This document shows positions 8,956-16,958 of a stretch of 40,442 bases of DNA, in pieces. The position numbers and the translations under genes were made by a program. The stretch is from the NCBI GenBank assembly GCA_902520835.1, contig CABYPD010000012.1, forward strand, positions 1-40,442. Direction: 5' to 3'. Origin of the DNA: an uncultured Bacteroidota bacterium. GTDB taxonomy: Bacteria > Bacteroidota > Bacteroidia > Flavobacteriales > Flavobacteriaceae. Under the pieces are notes generated by a model. The model made no database searches and was not told the DNA's origin. It saw only the letters and a program-made list of their open reading frames with translations. The stretch's first letter is position 1; each line of letters begins with the position of its first letter.

Positions 8956-10131
8956 TTATTTAAAAAGATTTGGATTTATAGATGGGAAAATTTTCAATGC
9001 ATTTTTATAGTAAACTTTCTTTAAAATAGAATCTGGTAAATTAAGCCCATAAAGTTTCCACAAACCATGTCTCTTTCTAAAATATTCGATATATTCATCA
9101 TTAGTTTCTAGTACTTGAAAATATAAATAATATTCCTCTTTGTTATAGTTGTCTTTACCAAATAAAATACGATCCTGGTGTTTAGTAAAAAATTTTCTAG
9201 CAGAAATAGGTTGTCTACCTAACTCATTAATAACAGCCCCAAATTCAGTATAAACATTAGAAAGCTCTGTTAATTGTTGATCTAATTTGTTTAAATTATT
9301 TCCATACCATCCAAAATGTGCATTAATAAATGTTGTATTAGGATTTTTTTTAAACATATTATATTGTTCCATCATTACAACATCAAAAGGTGGATACTTA
9401 TCAGAGGGCCTAAAACTATTTGGTCGTTCTTTTGCATGAAGCCATCTTTCATTATACTTATCAATTTTATCAAAAAAAGCAATAGGTTCACCAGAGTGAA
9501 TCAAAACAGGAAAATTAAGTTCAGCACATTTTTCCCATATGAATTGTAATCTTTCATCATCAACTTTAACTCTGTTACCTTCGCCATCTTTTAAATTTAA
9601 CCCTAAATTTTTATATATCTTGAGGCCAATTGCACCAATTTTTGATGCATTTTCAAGATATTCTTCAGTATTAGATTTAAAATTTTTCCTACCAATTTTA
9701 GATAAATCTAAATTCACAAAAACTCCAAATCTTTCCGGATGATTTTCTTTTACGTTATTGATAGATTTTAATAGATTTAAATCCATTAAATCCTGTTTGC
9801 CAGAGAATACTGCTAAACCAGAACCACTTAAATTAATTTGATAAATCATATTTAAACTATCCATTTCATCTACAAGATTATCTAAGTTCATTATTGGCAT
9901 GTTCCAATGATGACTATGAACATCAATAAATGGAAATTTTGATCTAGTTTTTGGATTTGATGGAACAACAAGAGTTGAAATAGGAGCGTAGTCACCGATA
10001 TCCATCAAATTATTTTTTTTTTGAATTTGATCAATAGTATAATAGGAAATACCAAAAACTAAGAGTAATAAAATTACAATTGAAATAGATATAATAAATA
10101 ACTTAATTAATAATTTAAATGAAAATTTCAT
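8956..10131 (-). CDS. Membrane-anchored amidohydrolase (amidohydrolase_2 family)
   Basis: A 391-residue TIM-barrel metal hydrolase or decarboxylase-like protein. One strongly hydrophobic segment at about residues 8-30 should anchor it in the inner membrane with the enzyme outside the cytoplasm. The barrel carries the metal motif HSHHW near residue 73, IGLKIYKNLG, LIHSGEP, FINAHFGW and the late catalytic Asp in LFGKDNY, in the order expected for PF04909. The substrate is unknown. Its start overlaps the DUF2911 gene by four bases (ATGA), implying joint expression of two membrane-tethered proteins. Confidence 0.85.
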   Translation of the reverse strand: MKFSFKLLIKLFIISISIVILLLLVFGISYYTIDQIQKKNNLMDIGDYAPISTLVVPSNPKTRSKFPFIDVHSHHWNMPIMNLDNLVDEMDSLNMIYQINLSGSGLAVFSGKQDLMDLNLLKSINNVKENHPERFGVFVNLDLSKIGRKNFKSNTEEYLENASKIGAIGLKIYKNLGLNLKDGEGNRVKVDDERLQFIWEKCAELNFPVLIHSGEPIAFFDKIDKYNERWLHAKERPNSFRPSDKYPPFDVVMMEQYNMFKKNPNTTFINAHFGWYGNNLNKLDQQLTELSNVYTEFGAVINELGRQPISARKFFTKHQDRILFGKDNYNKEEYYLYFQVLETNDEYIEYFRKRHGLWKLYGLNLPDSILKKVYYKNALKIFPSINPNLFK

Positions 10132-10664
10132 TTAATTTTAAACGGTAATGAAACTTTAGTTTTATCCCAGGAAAAATCTATATAATTAAATATAGAATCG
10201 TTTGAAAACTCGATTGTAAATTGTTCTACAGAGTTAAACAGCTGACTTGTAGAAACTTTTGAATTCAATACATCTGACTCAGTAGATGGTTGATAAATAC
10301 CTAAATAATAAACTTCTTTATTAAAATAAATGTCCCAAGATTGAGAATTTGGTATGGTGTAAATAGAATATTTTCCAGGGAATAGAGAATCTGTATTAAA
10401 AATAAGAGTTTTTTTTGTTTCAATAAATGTATGTTTATTAGCCCCTGTTCTCCAATAAACACCATTTGGAACCAATGCACCATCTTTTTCATCACCAAAT
10501 ATTAAACGATTTTTTTTATAGGGGCGACTATAGGTTATTGAAATATCTTGATTTTCAGTAGAAACTGTTTCAAGAGGACTTGTTGGATTTGTTATTGTAT
10601 ATATTATGAACAACGAAAAAGCTAAAAAAATTAATAACAAAGAATAGAGGATAGCTTTTTTCAT
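10128..10664 (-). CDS. DUF2911 domain protein with N-terminal membrane segment
   Basis: A 178-residue protein with an N-terminal hydrophobic helix (MKKAILYSLLLIFLAF) acting as signal peptide or anchor, followed by a DUF2911 domain: YSRPYKKNRLIFG, NGVYWRTGANKHT and PGKYSIYTIP are the family landmarks. DUF2911 proteins are widespread in Bacteroidota and have no established function. I prefer the ATG at 10664 because it gives a standard signal sequence; an in-frame ATG at 10673 would add three residues. Its stop overlaps the start of the amidohydrolase gene. Confidence 0.85.
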   Translation of the reverse strand: MKKAILYSLLLIFLAFSLFIIYTITNPTSPLETVSTENQDISITYSRPYKKNRLIFGDEKDGALVPNGVYWRTGANKHTFIETKKTLIFNTDSLFPGKYSIYTIPNSQSWDIYFNKEVYYLGIYQPSTESDVLNSKVSTSQLFNSVEQFTIEFSNDSIFNYIDFSWDKTKVSLPFKIK

Positions 10665-10702
10665 AACATACACAATTTAACATAATATAAATTATAGTTC
10701 AT

Positions 10703-11146
10703 TTATATCTTATTTATTTTAACAGCATTTAACCCTTTTTCGCCACGAACTGTATCAAATTCGACTTTATCACCAACAGTAAGTGTATCTTTACATTCAC
10801 TAAAATGAAAAAAATAGGAATCGTGAGATGATATATTCTTAATAAAACCAAATCCTTTCTCAGAATCGTAAAATGTAACTTTTCCTTGAATTTTTTCATC
10901 AAAGTCCTGGTTTTTAGCTGCACCCAAATTTATAGATTCTAAACTTATTTCTTCTTTTTCTGCAGGATCAGGCGGTGTATCAGTAAAATTACCTAGATGA
11001 TCAACATAAACAAACTCATCTTGTTTTAATTCTCCTCTTTCTCTAGCTTCTTTACGAGCTTGCATTTTTTTTCTTTTTTCTTCTCGTTTTTTAGCTTTAT
11101 TTTTTTCTCTTTCGAGCTTATTAAATGTTTGTTGTGATTTTGCCAT
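10703..11146 (-). CDS. Cold-shock domain protein with basic N-terminal extension
   Basis: Nucleic-acid-binding protein of 147 residues. The last 65 residues form a cold-shock domain with RNP1 KGFGFI and RNP2 SYFFHF. The first 45 residues are a highly charged, lysine/arginine-rich helix likely to be a coiled coil or RNA-binding tail, followed by an acidic linker. Classical CspA proteins have only about 70 residues and no such extension; similar long forms occur in Bacteroidota. The role is probably RNA chaperoning; the target is unknown. An exact -7 element lies upstream, so it can be expressed apart from the lipoprotein gene before it. Confidence 0.88.
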   Translation of the reverse strand: MAKSQQTFNKLEREKNKAKKREEKRKKMQARKEARERGELKQDEFVYVDHLGNFTDTPPDPAEKEEISLESINLGAAKNQDFDEKIQGKVTFYDSEKGFGFIKNISSHDSYFFHFSECKDTLTVGDKVEFDTVRGEKGLNAVKINKI

Positions 11147-11162
11147 TAATTTTATTTAGATC

Positions 11163-11170
11163 CAAATTTA
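11163..11170 (-). promoter_or_regulatory. -7 promoter element for the cold-shock gene
   Basis: TAAATTTG matches TAnnTTTG exactly, 16 nt before the cold-shock ATG and just after the lipoprotein stop codon. Confidence 0.45.
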
Positions 11171-11174
11171 ATAA

Positions 11175-11900
11175 TTATTCTGTTCTAAAAGTATATACAC
11201 TTGAATAACTGTTGTTTGAACCATCAGTTGTCATTATTCTCCAATAATAAATGGTTGCAGACTCGAGAGAAACCTCTAATTCATTAGTTTCCAATTCCTT
11301 ATGACTATCATTTGGTGATTGTTTACCGTCAGTTTTGTCAATATATACAGTATATTTTAAACCAGATGATGTATCTGGGTCAGAGCCAGTCCAACTCAAT
11401 TTGACTTTTCCTTCTGATGATCTGGCAACAGTTGAACCTGACTTAGGTGATTTTAGATCAGCTGGGAATGGAGCAAAACTAGTTTCACTTGAACCAGAAA
11501 GGTAAAACTTCCAAGTTGAACTAGTTGCAACCTGAGTTGATTCACTATTTTTAGATGTTATTTGCCAAGAATATGGATTTGCTTTATCTAAAGTAACCGA
11601 AGTGTTTACAGATGTTAAATCATTTTTATTAGTTACCTGATTGTTATTCAAGTTTGTAATTTTCAAATCATATGTATCAGTGTTGGCTGATGCTGTCCAT
11701 GAAAAAGATACATTACTTTGAGTATCTGAAATACTTGTACCAGTCTGGCATACATCATTATTTGACGGGGCACTTAAATTTGCAGCACTGGGCGGATCGG
11801 GTGTTGGCGGTGGCGGGGGTGGTCCTCCACCATCATCATCACCTCCTCCTCCACATGACACTAAAAACAACATGATCAATAAGCATAGATTTTTTTTCAT
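11175..11900 (-). CDS. Lipoprotein with fibronectin-III-like repeats
   Basis: A 241-residue lipoprotein: signal peptide with lipobox LVSC (Cys about residue 16), then a Gly/Asp-rich stretch (GGGGDDDGGG) and a proline-rich linker, then two beta-sandwich-like regions (about 40-135 and 148-240). The phrases VSFSWTAS, YSWQITSKN, KLSWTGSDPDTSSGLKYTVY and IYYWRIMTTDGS are typical of fibronectin-III/Ig-like folds. It is probably displayed on the cell surface or the outer membrane. The acidic run after the lipid Cys resembles surface-export signals of Bacteroidota lipoproteins (inference). Its ATG overlaps the stop of the upstream T9SS-tail gene (ATGA). Confidence 0.8.
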   Translation of the reverse strand: MKKNLCLLIMLFLVSCGGGGDDDGGGPPPPPPTPDPPSAANLSAPSNNDVCQTGTSISDTQSNVSFSWTASANTDTYDLKITNLNNNQVTNKNDLTSVNTSVTLDKANPYSWQITSKNSESTQVATSSTWKFYLSGSSETSFAPFPADLKSPKSGSTVARSSEGKVKLSWTGSDPDTSSGLKYTVYIDKTDGKQSPNDSHKELETNELEVSLESATIYYWRIMTTDGSNNSYSSVYTFRTE

Positions 11901-12185
11901 TCTCTAATTATTTTAAAGGTTTTTCTAACTGTTTCACTTTCCATAACTACTACATAAGTTCCTGTCTTTTGTTTTGACAGATCTATCTCTGTTTTTCTAG
12001 TTACATCTTCTATTGTTTGTTCTAGTGTATATATTAATACCCCTGCAGTATTAAATACACTTACTTTTACTTTTTGATCCTTTCCTACTACATGGACTTT
12101 AACATCCTCTAATTTGCTCTTGAGAAAAAGACTTAAAAAATATAAAAATGAAAAGTGTGATAAAAATGAACTTATATTTTTCCAT
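11897..12185 (-). pseudogene. Small secreted T9SS sorting-domain protein, frameshifted by one base
   Basis: Two open frames together make one small gene. From the ATG at 12185, the first frame gives a clear signal peptide (MEKYKFIFITLFIFIFFKSF, then SQEQ) but stops at 12099. The next frame is open from before this point to the TGA at 11897 and reads as a T9SS type A C-terminal domain: VKVSVFNTAGVLIY, TEIDLSKQKTGTYVV, KTFKIIRE. Removing one base between about 12130 and 12100 joins them into a 95-residue protein with almost nothing but signal peptide and sorting domain. The start overlaps the end of acs by 14 nt and the stop overlaps the lipoprotein start (ATGA), so this is a complete small gene, not the leftover of a large one. 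The break may be a sequencing error or a real mutation. Confidence 0.72.
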
Positions 12186-14073
12186 CTAAAATTGATTTTA
12201 CAACTTCAGGATTCAAAAGAGTGGATATATCTCCAAAGTTTTCTTTTTCTCCAGAGGCTATTTTTCTAAGTATTCTTCTCATTATTTTTCCACTTCTTGT
12301 TTTTGGAAGTCCAGTAACAATTTGAATTTTATCTGGCTTAGCTATTGGGCCAATAGTTTTTGAAATCAAATCATTAATTTCTTTTACTACATCATTACTT
12401 GAATTATCATCTTTTAAAATCACAAAAGCATAAAGAGCATTACCTTTAATATCATGAGGAAATCCAACAAGAGCACTTTCAACAACATTCTCGTGCATAT
12501 TTATAGCATCTTCAATAGGAGCAGTACCTAGATTATGCCCAGAAACAATAACCACATCATCAACTCTTCCTGTTATTCTGTAGTTCCCATTATCATCTCT
12601 AAAAGCTCCATCACCAGGGAAATAATATCCAGGGTAAGCAGAAAAATACACATTTTTATAACGTTCATGATCACCATAGATTGTTCTTGCAATTGATGGC
12701 CAAGGATACTTAATTCCTAAAATTCCATTTTTATTATTATCATCTAATTCCTTGGCATTCTCATCAAAAAGAACTGGTTGAATACCCATCATGGGTTTGG
12801 TAGCGAAAGTAGGTTTTCCATCTGTAACATTAGCGAGAGATGTAATCATGATTCCACCAGTTTCAGTTTGCCACCAAGTATCAACAATTGGACATTTTCC
12901 TTTTCCAACATTTTCATTATACCAATCCCAAGCTTCTTCATTAATTGGCTCACCAACAGTCCCAAGAACTTTTAAAGAACTTAAATCATGTTTATTAACT
13001 AATTCAAACGGGTGTTTAGCTAATGCTCTAATTGCCGTTGGTGCTGTGTAAAATTGATTCACTTTGTGTTTTTCACAGATTTGCCAAAATCTTCCAAAAT
13101 CTGGATATGATGGAACGCCTTCAAACATAAGCGTGGTTGCTCCATTAAGTAATGGCCCATATACTATGTAACTATGACCAGTAATCCAACCGATATCTGC
13201 TGTACACCAATAAATATCATCATCTTGATAATCAAAAACATTTTTAAAAGTATATGATGAATAAACCATATATCCTCCACACGAATGAACCATACCTTTT
13301 GGTTTTCCGGTTGATCCTGATGTGTATAAGATGAATAATGGGTCTTCAGAATCCATAATTTCAGCTCTACAATCATCATTTACATTGTTCAACTCTTCAT
13401 GCCACCACTTTTCATTATTTTTTAATGAAATTTCACTATTAATTATATTCAAAACAATCACTGAATCAACACAATCACAATCATTCAATGCTTCGTCCAC
13501 AATAGACTTCAAATCAATTGTTTTATTTCCTCTGAAACTTCCATCAGATGTTAAAACTATTTTACATGAAGCATCATTTATCCTAGCAGCTAAAGCAGTA
13601 GATGAAAAACCAGCGAATACGACTGAGTGGACTGCCCCTATTCTAGCACAGGCAAGGACTGCAACAGCCAACTCTGGTACCATTGGTAAATAAATACATA
13701 CCCTATCTCCTTTTTTAACATTATTATTTTTTAAAACATTAGCAAATGAGCAAACTTTCGAATGAAGTTCTTTATAAGAAATATGAACTGTTTGATCATC
13801 AGGTTTATTAGGTTCGAAAATTATTGCAGTTTTTTCTGGATTATTTTTAACATGTCTGTCAAGACAGTTTTCTGTTATATTTAATTTTCCATTACAAAAC
13901 CATTCAAACTTTGGTTTATTAAAATCATACTTTAGGACTTTGGACCATTTTTTTTTCCAAATAAATGATTCTGCTACTTCAGACCAAAAACTTTCGGGTT
14001 TAGTAATACTATAATTATAAAGTTCGTTGTATTCCTGAATATTTTTGGGAATTAATTTTTTGTCAAAAATCAT
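12172..14073 (-). CDS. acs: Acetyl-CoA synthetase
   Basis: AMP-forming ligase that activates acetate to acetyl-CoA in the cytoplasm. The adenylate-forming core motif YTSGSTGKPKGMVHS, the Acs-type WWQTETGG segment and the C-terminal PKTRSGKIMRR with the acetylation-regulated Lys (about residue 596) are present. The 633-residue length is close to the E. coli enzyme. Its ATG lies 15 nt after pyrD; there is only a near match (TAGATTTA) to the -7 element before it. The 3' end overlaps the start of the small T9SS-tail gene by 14 nt. Confidence 0.97.
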   Translation of the reverse strand: MIFDKKLIPKNIQEYNELYNYSITKPESFWSEVAESFIWKKKWSKVLKYDFNKPKFEWFCNGKLNITENCLDRHVKNNPEKTAIIFEPNKPDDQTVHISYKELHSKVCSFANVLKNNNVKKGDRVCIYLPMVPELAVAVLACARIGAVHSVVFAGFSSTALAARINDASCKIVLTSDGSFRGNKTIDLKSIVDEALNDCDCVDSVIVLNIINSEISLKNNEKWWHEELNNVNDDCRAEIMDSEDPLFILYTSGSTGKPKGMVHSCGGYMVYSSYTFKNVFDYQDDDIYWCTADIGWITGHSYIVYGPLLNGATTLMFEGVPSYPDFGRFWQICEKHKVNQFYTAPTAIRALAKHPFELVNKHDLSSLKVLGTVGEPINEEAWDWYNENVGKGKCPIVDTWWQTETGGIMITSLANVTDGKPTFATKPMMGIQPVLFDENAKELDDNNKNGILGIKYPWPSIARTIYGDHERYKNVYFSAYPGYYFPGDGAFRDDNGNYRITGRVDDVVIVSGHNLGTAPIEDAINMHENVVESALVGFPHDIKGNALYAFVILKDDNSSNDVVKEINDLISKTIGPIAKPDKIQIVTGLPKTRSGKIMRRILRKIASGEKENFGDISTLLNPEVVKSILDGKI

Positions 14074-14088
14074 ACTTAAATCTAAAAA

Positions 14089-15168
14089 TTAATTTAATGA
14101 TTTAATAATTTCACGATTAATTTTGTAAGCGAATGATGGTCCATTATATATAAATCCAGTGTAAACTTGTATAAGACTAGCACCAGCATTTAGTTTTTCA
14201 ATAGCATCTTTAGGTGACATAATTCCTCCCACCCCAATAATAGGTACTTTTCCTTTAGAATATTTATGAATTAAACTTATAACTTCTGTACTTCTGTTTT
14301 TTAAAGGAGTTCCACTTAACCCACCCTTTTCATTTTTTAAATTACCTAATGATTTTAATTTATCTCTTTTAATAGTCGTATTAGTACTAATGATACCATC
14401 TAAATTTATATCTTGGATAAGATCAACAACTGATATTATGTCTTGATCAGCAAGATCAGGTGAAATTTTAAGTAAAATAGGTTTTTTCGATCTTTTTTTA
14501 TTTTCTTCAATAAGAGGAATTAAAATTAATCTTAAACTTTCAATATTCTGAAGATCTCTCAAATTTGGTGTATTTGGAGAGCTTACATTAACTGTGAAAT
14601 AATCAACATAATCATACAATTTTTTAAAACAAAACAAATAATCGTCTACAGCATTTTCATTTGGTGTGTTTTTATTTTTCCCAATATTACCACCAATAAT
14701 TACTTCTTTATTGTTCTTTAGCCTTTTAATTACTTTGTCAACACCATCATTATTAAAGCCTAATCTATTTATCAAAGCTCCATCCTTAATTAATCTAAAA
14801 ATTCTTGTTTTAGGATTACCTTCTTGTGGTTTTGGAGTAACTGTTCCAATTTCGATAAAACCAAATCCAAATGAACTCATTTGCCTATAAACCTCTGCAT
14901 TTTTATCGAAACCAGCAGCTAATCCAACAGGGTTTGGAAATTTAATACCAAAGACTTCTGTCTCTAAACTTTTTATAGTTGAAACATCATAACCTATCAG
15001 GCTTACAGGGGTTAATTTTAAATATCTGACAACAAAATGGTGAATCTTTTCAGGATCAAAAGAAAAGAAGATTGGCTTTAAAATTTTCCAACCAATAGTT
15101 GGAAAAAAATGGTATATATCTCTTAAAAATAATCTAAAATTAATATCAAATTTTGTTAATCTAGACAT
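14089..15168 (-). CDS. pyrD: Dihydroorotate dehydrogenase, quinone-dependent (class 2)
   Basis: Oxidises dihydroorotate to orotate in pyrimidine synthesis, donating electrons to membrane quinone. The 359-residue length and the N-terminal amphipathic extension (about 1-60) mark class 2. Motifs include [19 protein letters not shown], the catalytic Ser in [22 protein letters not shown], and the FMN-phosphate loops KGGLSG and IIGVGGI. It begins directly after the yajC stop with no spacer, so it is part of the nusB-DUF1573-yajC operon. No other pyrimidine gene is nearby. Confidence 0.97.
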   Translation of the reverse strand: MSRLTKFDINFRLFLRDIYHFFPTIGWKILKPIFFSFDPEKIHHFVVRYLKLTPVSLIGYDVSTIKSLETEVFGIKFPNPVGLAAGFDKNAEVYRQMSSFGFGFIEIGTVTPKPQEGNPKTRIFRLIKDGALINRLGFNNDGVDKVIKRLKNNKEVIIGGNIGKNKNTPNENAVDDYLFCFKKLYDYVDYFTVNVSSPNTPNLRDLQNIESLRLILIPLIEENKKRSKKPILLKISPDLADQDIISVVDLIQDINLDGIISTNTTIKRDKLKSLGNLKNEKGGLSGTPLKNRSTEVISLIHKYSKGKVPIIGVGGIMSPKDAIEKLNAGASLIQVYTGFIYNGPSFAYKINREIIKSLN

Positions 15169-15450
15169 TTATGTCTTTTTGATCAATTTTGATGACATTT
15201 CTAAAGATATTGCAGTTTTATCAAATTTTATCTTCCCTGCCATAGTTTCTAATACACATGTATTATTTTCATTATTAACTTCAATAACCTTACCATGCAT
15301 CCCACTTTTAGTAATAACTCGGTCACCTCTTTTCAAAGCATTAATAAATTTTTTTTCTTTTTTAGCTCTTCTTGTTTGGGGAACAATTAAAATTAAATAA
15401 AAAGCCAAAAACATCATTATAAGTAATGGCCACTGTCCAGCTCCTTCCAT
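15169..15450 (-). CDS. yajC: Preprotein translocase subunit YajC
   Basis: Small inner-membrane accessory subunit of the SecDF-YajC complex. The 93-residue protein has one N-terminal membrane helix (about 7-25), then the cytoplasmic YajC core with VPQTRRAKKEKKF, ALKRGDRVITKSGMHGKV and EVNNENNTCVLE. Length and layout are standard. It lies 2 nt after the DUF1573 gene and abuts pyrD; nusB-DUF1573-yajC is a recurring gene order in Flavobacteriia. Confidence 0.94.
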   Translation of the reverse strand: MEGAGQWPLLIMMFLAFYLILIVPQTRRAKKEKKFINALKRGDRVITKSGMHGKVIEVNNENNTCVLETMAGKIKFDKTAISLEMSSKLIKKT

Positions 15451-15452
15451 AT

Positions 15453-15929
15453 TTATTTATTTAAAACAAAACCGTTAATCCTTATTATTTTTTTTCCTAA
15501 ATCAGTATTTGTAGACAATGTCACTGATTTGACTTGTTTACCTGGCTTATTTGAAGTATCAAACATTACTTTAATATTACCACCCTCTCCTGGTTTAATA
15601 TTTTTATTTTTTGGATACTCAGGCACAGTACAACCACATGATGCTGAAGCATCAAATATTATTAAATCAGATTTACCTGTGTTAGTAAAATTAAAATCAA
15701 CTTCAACCACATCACCATCTACAACTTCACCGTAATTATAGCTGTCAAAATCAAAAGTTATTTCTGAACTTTCTAATTTTTGTAATACCTTCTCCTGAAC
15801 TGCCTTTAAATTCTCTTCTTTAACTTTTTTTGAAGGATCTGAATTACATGAAGTAAATATCAAACCCAAAAAAAATATGGAAGATAAATTGGTAAAAAAG
15901 TTCTTATATGTTCTAATATTAAATTTCAT
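15453..15929 (-). CDS. DUF1573 lipoprotein
   Basis: A 158-residue predicted periplasmic lipoprotein. The signal peptide ends FTSC at about residue 28. The DUF1573 beta-sandwich domain follows (about 55-158), with the family landmarks NYGEVVDGD, FNFTNTGKSDL, the ASCGCTVPEYP motif and KPGEGGNIKVMFDTS. The fold is ASH/Ig-like and the function is unknown. A charged linker (about 30-52) separates the lipid anchor from the domain. It is 17 nt from nusB and 2 nt from yajC in the same operon. Confidence 0.9.
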   Translation of the reverse strand: MKFNIRTYKNFFTNLSSIFFLGLIFTSCNSDPSKKVKEENLKAVQEKVLQKLESSEITFDFDSYNYGEVVDGDVVEVDFNFTNTGKSDLIIFDASASCGCTVPEYPKNKNIKPGEGGNIKVMFDTSNKPGKQVKSVTLSTNTDLGKKIIRINGFVLNK

Positions 15930-15946
15930 GTTTTAAAATTATAAAA

Positions 15947-16882
15947 TTATTGTAAACCTCTATCATTTTTTTTAATCTGATTGTTTTCAGTTAGATATTT
16001 AAAAATATTATTAGCAACTCCATTTATGAAGTTACTACTTTCTGGAGAGGAGTAGTTTTTAGAAATTTCAACATACTCATTAATACTAACCTTAACAGGT
16101 ATTGAAGGAAAGTTTAAAAATTCATTAACACACATCTTTAAAATTATCAAGTCAACTACTGCAATTCTATCATTTTCCCAATCAGGAGTAAATTTTGAAA
16201 TAATTTTATCAAGATTTTTATCATTTTTTAGAGCAGTCTTAAATAATTCAGAGCCAAATTTTTTATCATCCTTATCATTAAAAATTTTAATAGGAATGGT
16301 ATTTTTTTTATCGATATTGAAAGCTTTTAAGTAATTTAAAAAAAGTGTATTTACTAATGGAAAATCATCAATCCACTCGAGTTCTGAATCTTCATATAAC
16401 TGATATATGAGATCGTTTTTAACAATAATTTTTTTAAAAACATCAACTACAAATTTTTTTCTTTTATCAAAATCTAAAGCTTTTAAGTTTTTATAATCAT
16501 TGAATAAATCACTATTGAAAATTTCATTAAATAAAATTTCGATCAATTGAACATTATTGTCCCAAATATCTATTTCATATTTTTTTTTAATTTTTTGGAG
16601 AGTTGAAGAATTTTTAAAATGAATTAGTAATTCATTATTTAGCACTATATTTTTTAAACTACTTGAGTCATTTTCAAAGTTTCTTTTTGATATTATCTTT
16701 TCTTTTTTTAAAAATTCATGATAAAGTTTTTCGAATAATAGAAATTTTGAAATAAAAAGTCTGAAAAAATTTTTAGATCTTTTATTGTATTCAGATATTA
16801 ATTCACTTGGCTTTGAATCAGCAGCTGATTTTGAATATAACAATTGTAAAATCTTAACTCTAATGTGCCTACGATTTAACAT
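15947..16882 (-). CDS. nusB: Transcription antitermination factor NusB, long form
   Basis: RNA-binding component of the antitermination complex used in rRNA transcription. The NusB all-helical core is clearest at the C-terminus (about 185-305): WENDRIAVVDLIILKMCVNE, PVKVSINEYVEISK and SSNFINGVANNIFKYL. At 311 residues it is about twice the length of E. coli NusB because of an extra helical N-terminal half, as in other Bacteroidota. The N-terminal RRHIRVKILQLLY is the usual family start. It heads the minus-strand operon and is divergent from the ABC exporter with a TAnnTTTG element for each gene. Confidence 0.92.
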   Translation of the reverse strand: MLNRRHIRVKILQLLYSKSAADSKPSELISEYNKRSKNFFRLFISKFLLFEKLYHEFLKKEKIISKRNFENDSSSLKNIVLNNELLIHFKNSSTLQKIKKKYEIDIWDNNVQLIEILFNEIFNSDLFNDYKNLKALDFDKRKKFVVDVFKKIIVKNDLIYQLYEDSELEWIDDFPLVNTLFLNYLKAFNIDKKNTIPIKIFNDKDDKKFGSELFKTALKNDKNLDKIISKFTPDWENDRIAVVDLIILKMCVNEFLNFPSIPVKVSINEYVEISKNYSSPESSNFINGVANNIFKYLTENNQIKKNDRGLQ

Positions 16883-16898
16883 ACAATGAACTTAGGTG

Positions 16899-16906
16899 CA
16901 AATGTA
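16899..16906 (-). promoter_or_regulatory. -7 promoter element for nusB
   Basis: TACATTTG on the minus strand matches TAnnTTTG exactly, 16 nt before the nusB ATG. Confidence 0.5.
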
Positions 16907-16940
16907 TTTAATTTTATCATATTATAGTATCATAAAAATG

Positions 16941-16948
16941 TATATTTG
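16941..16948 (+). promoter_or_regulatory. -7 promoter element for the ABC exporter
   Basis: TATATTTG matches TAnnTTTG exactly and ends 10 nt before the ATG at 16959. With the nusB element it makes a compact divergent promoter region. Confidence 0.5.
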
Positions 16949-16958
16949 AAATCTTCGT

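Noticed and set aside
11672-11875. Plus-strand open frame rich in histidine at its end
   Set aside because: It is the antisense of the Gly/Asp/Pro-rich linker of the lipoprotein gene; the histidines come from reverse-reading GAT/GGT codons.
12778-13693. Several plus-strand open frames of 65-123 codons inside acs
   Set aside because: All are antisense to a full-length, highly conserved acs and show no family motifs.
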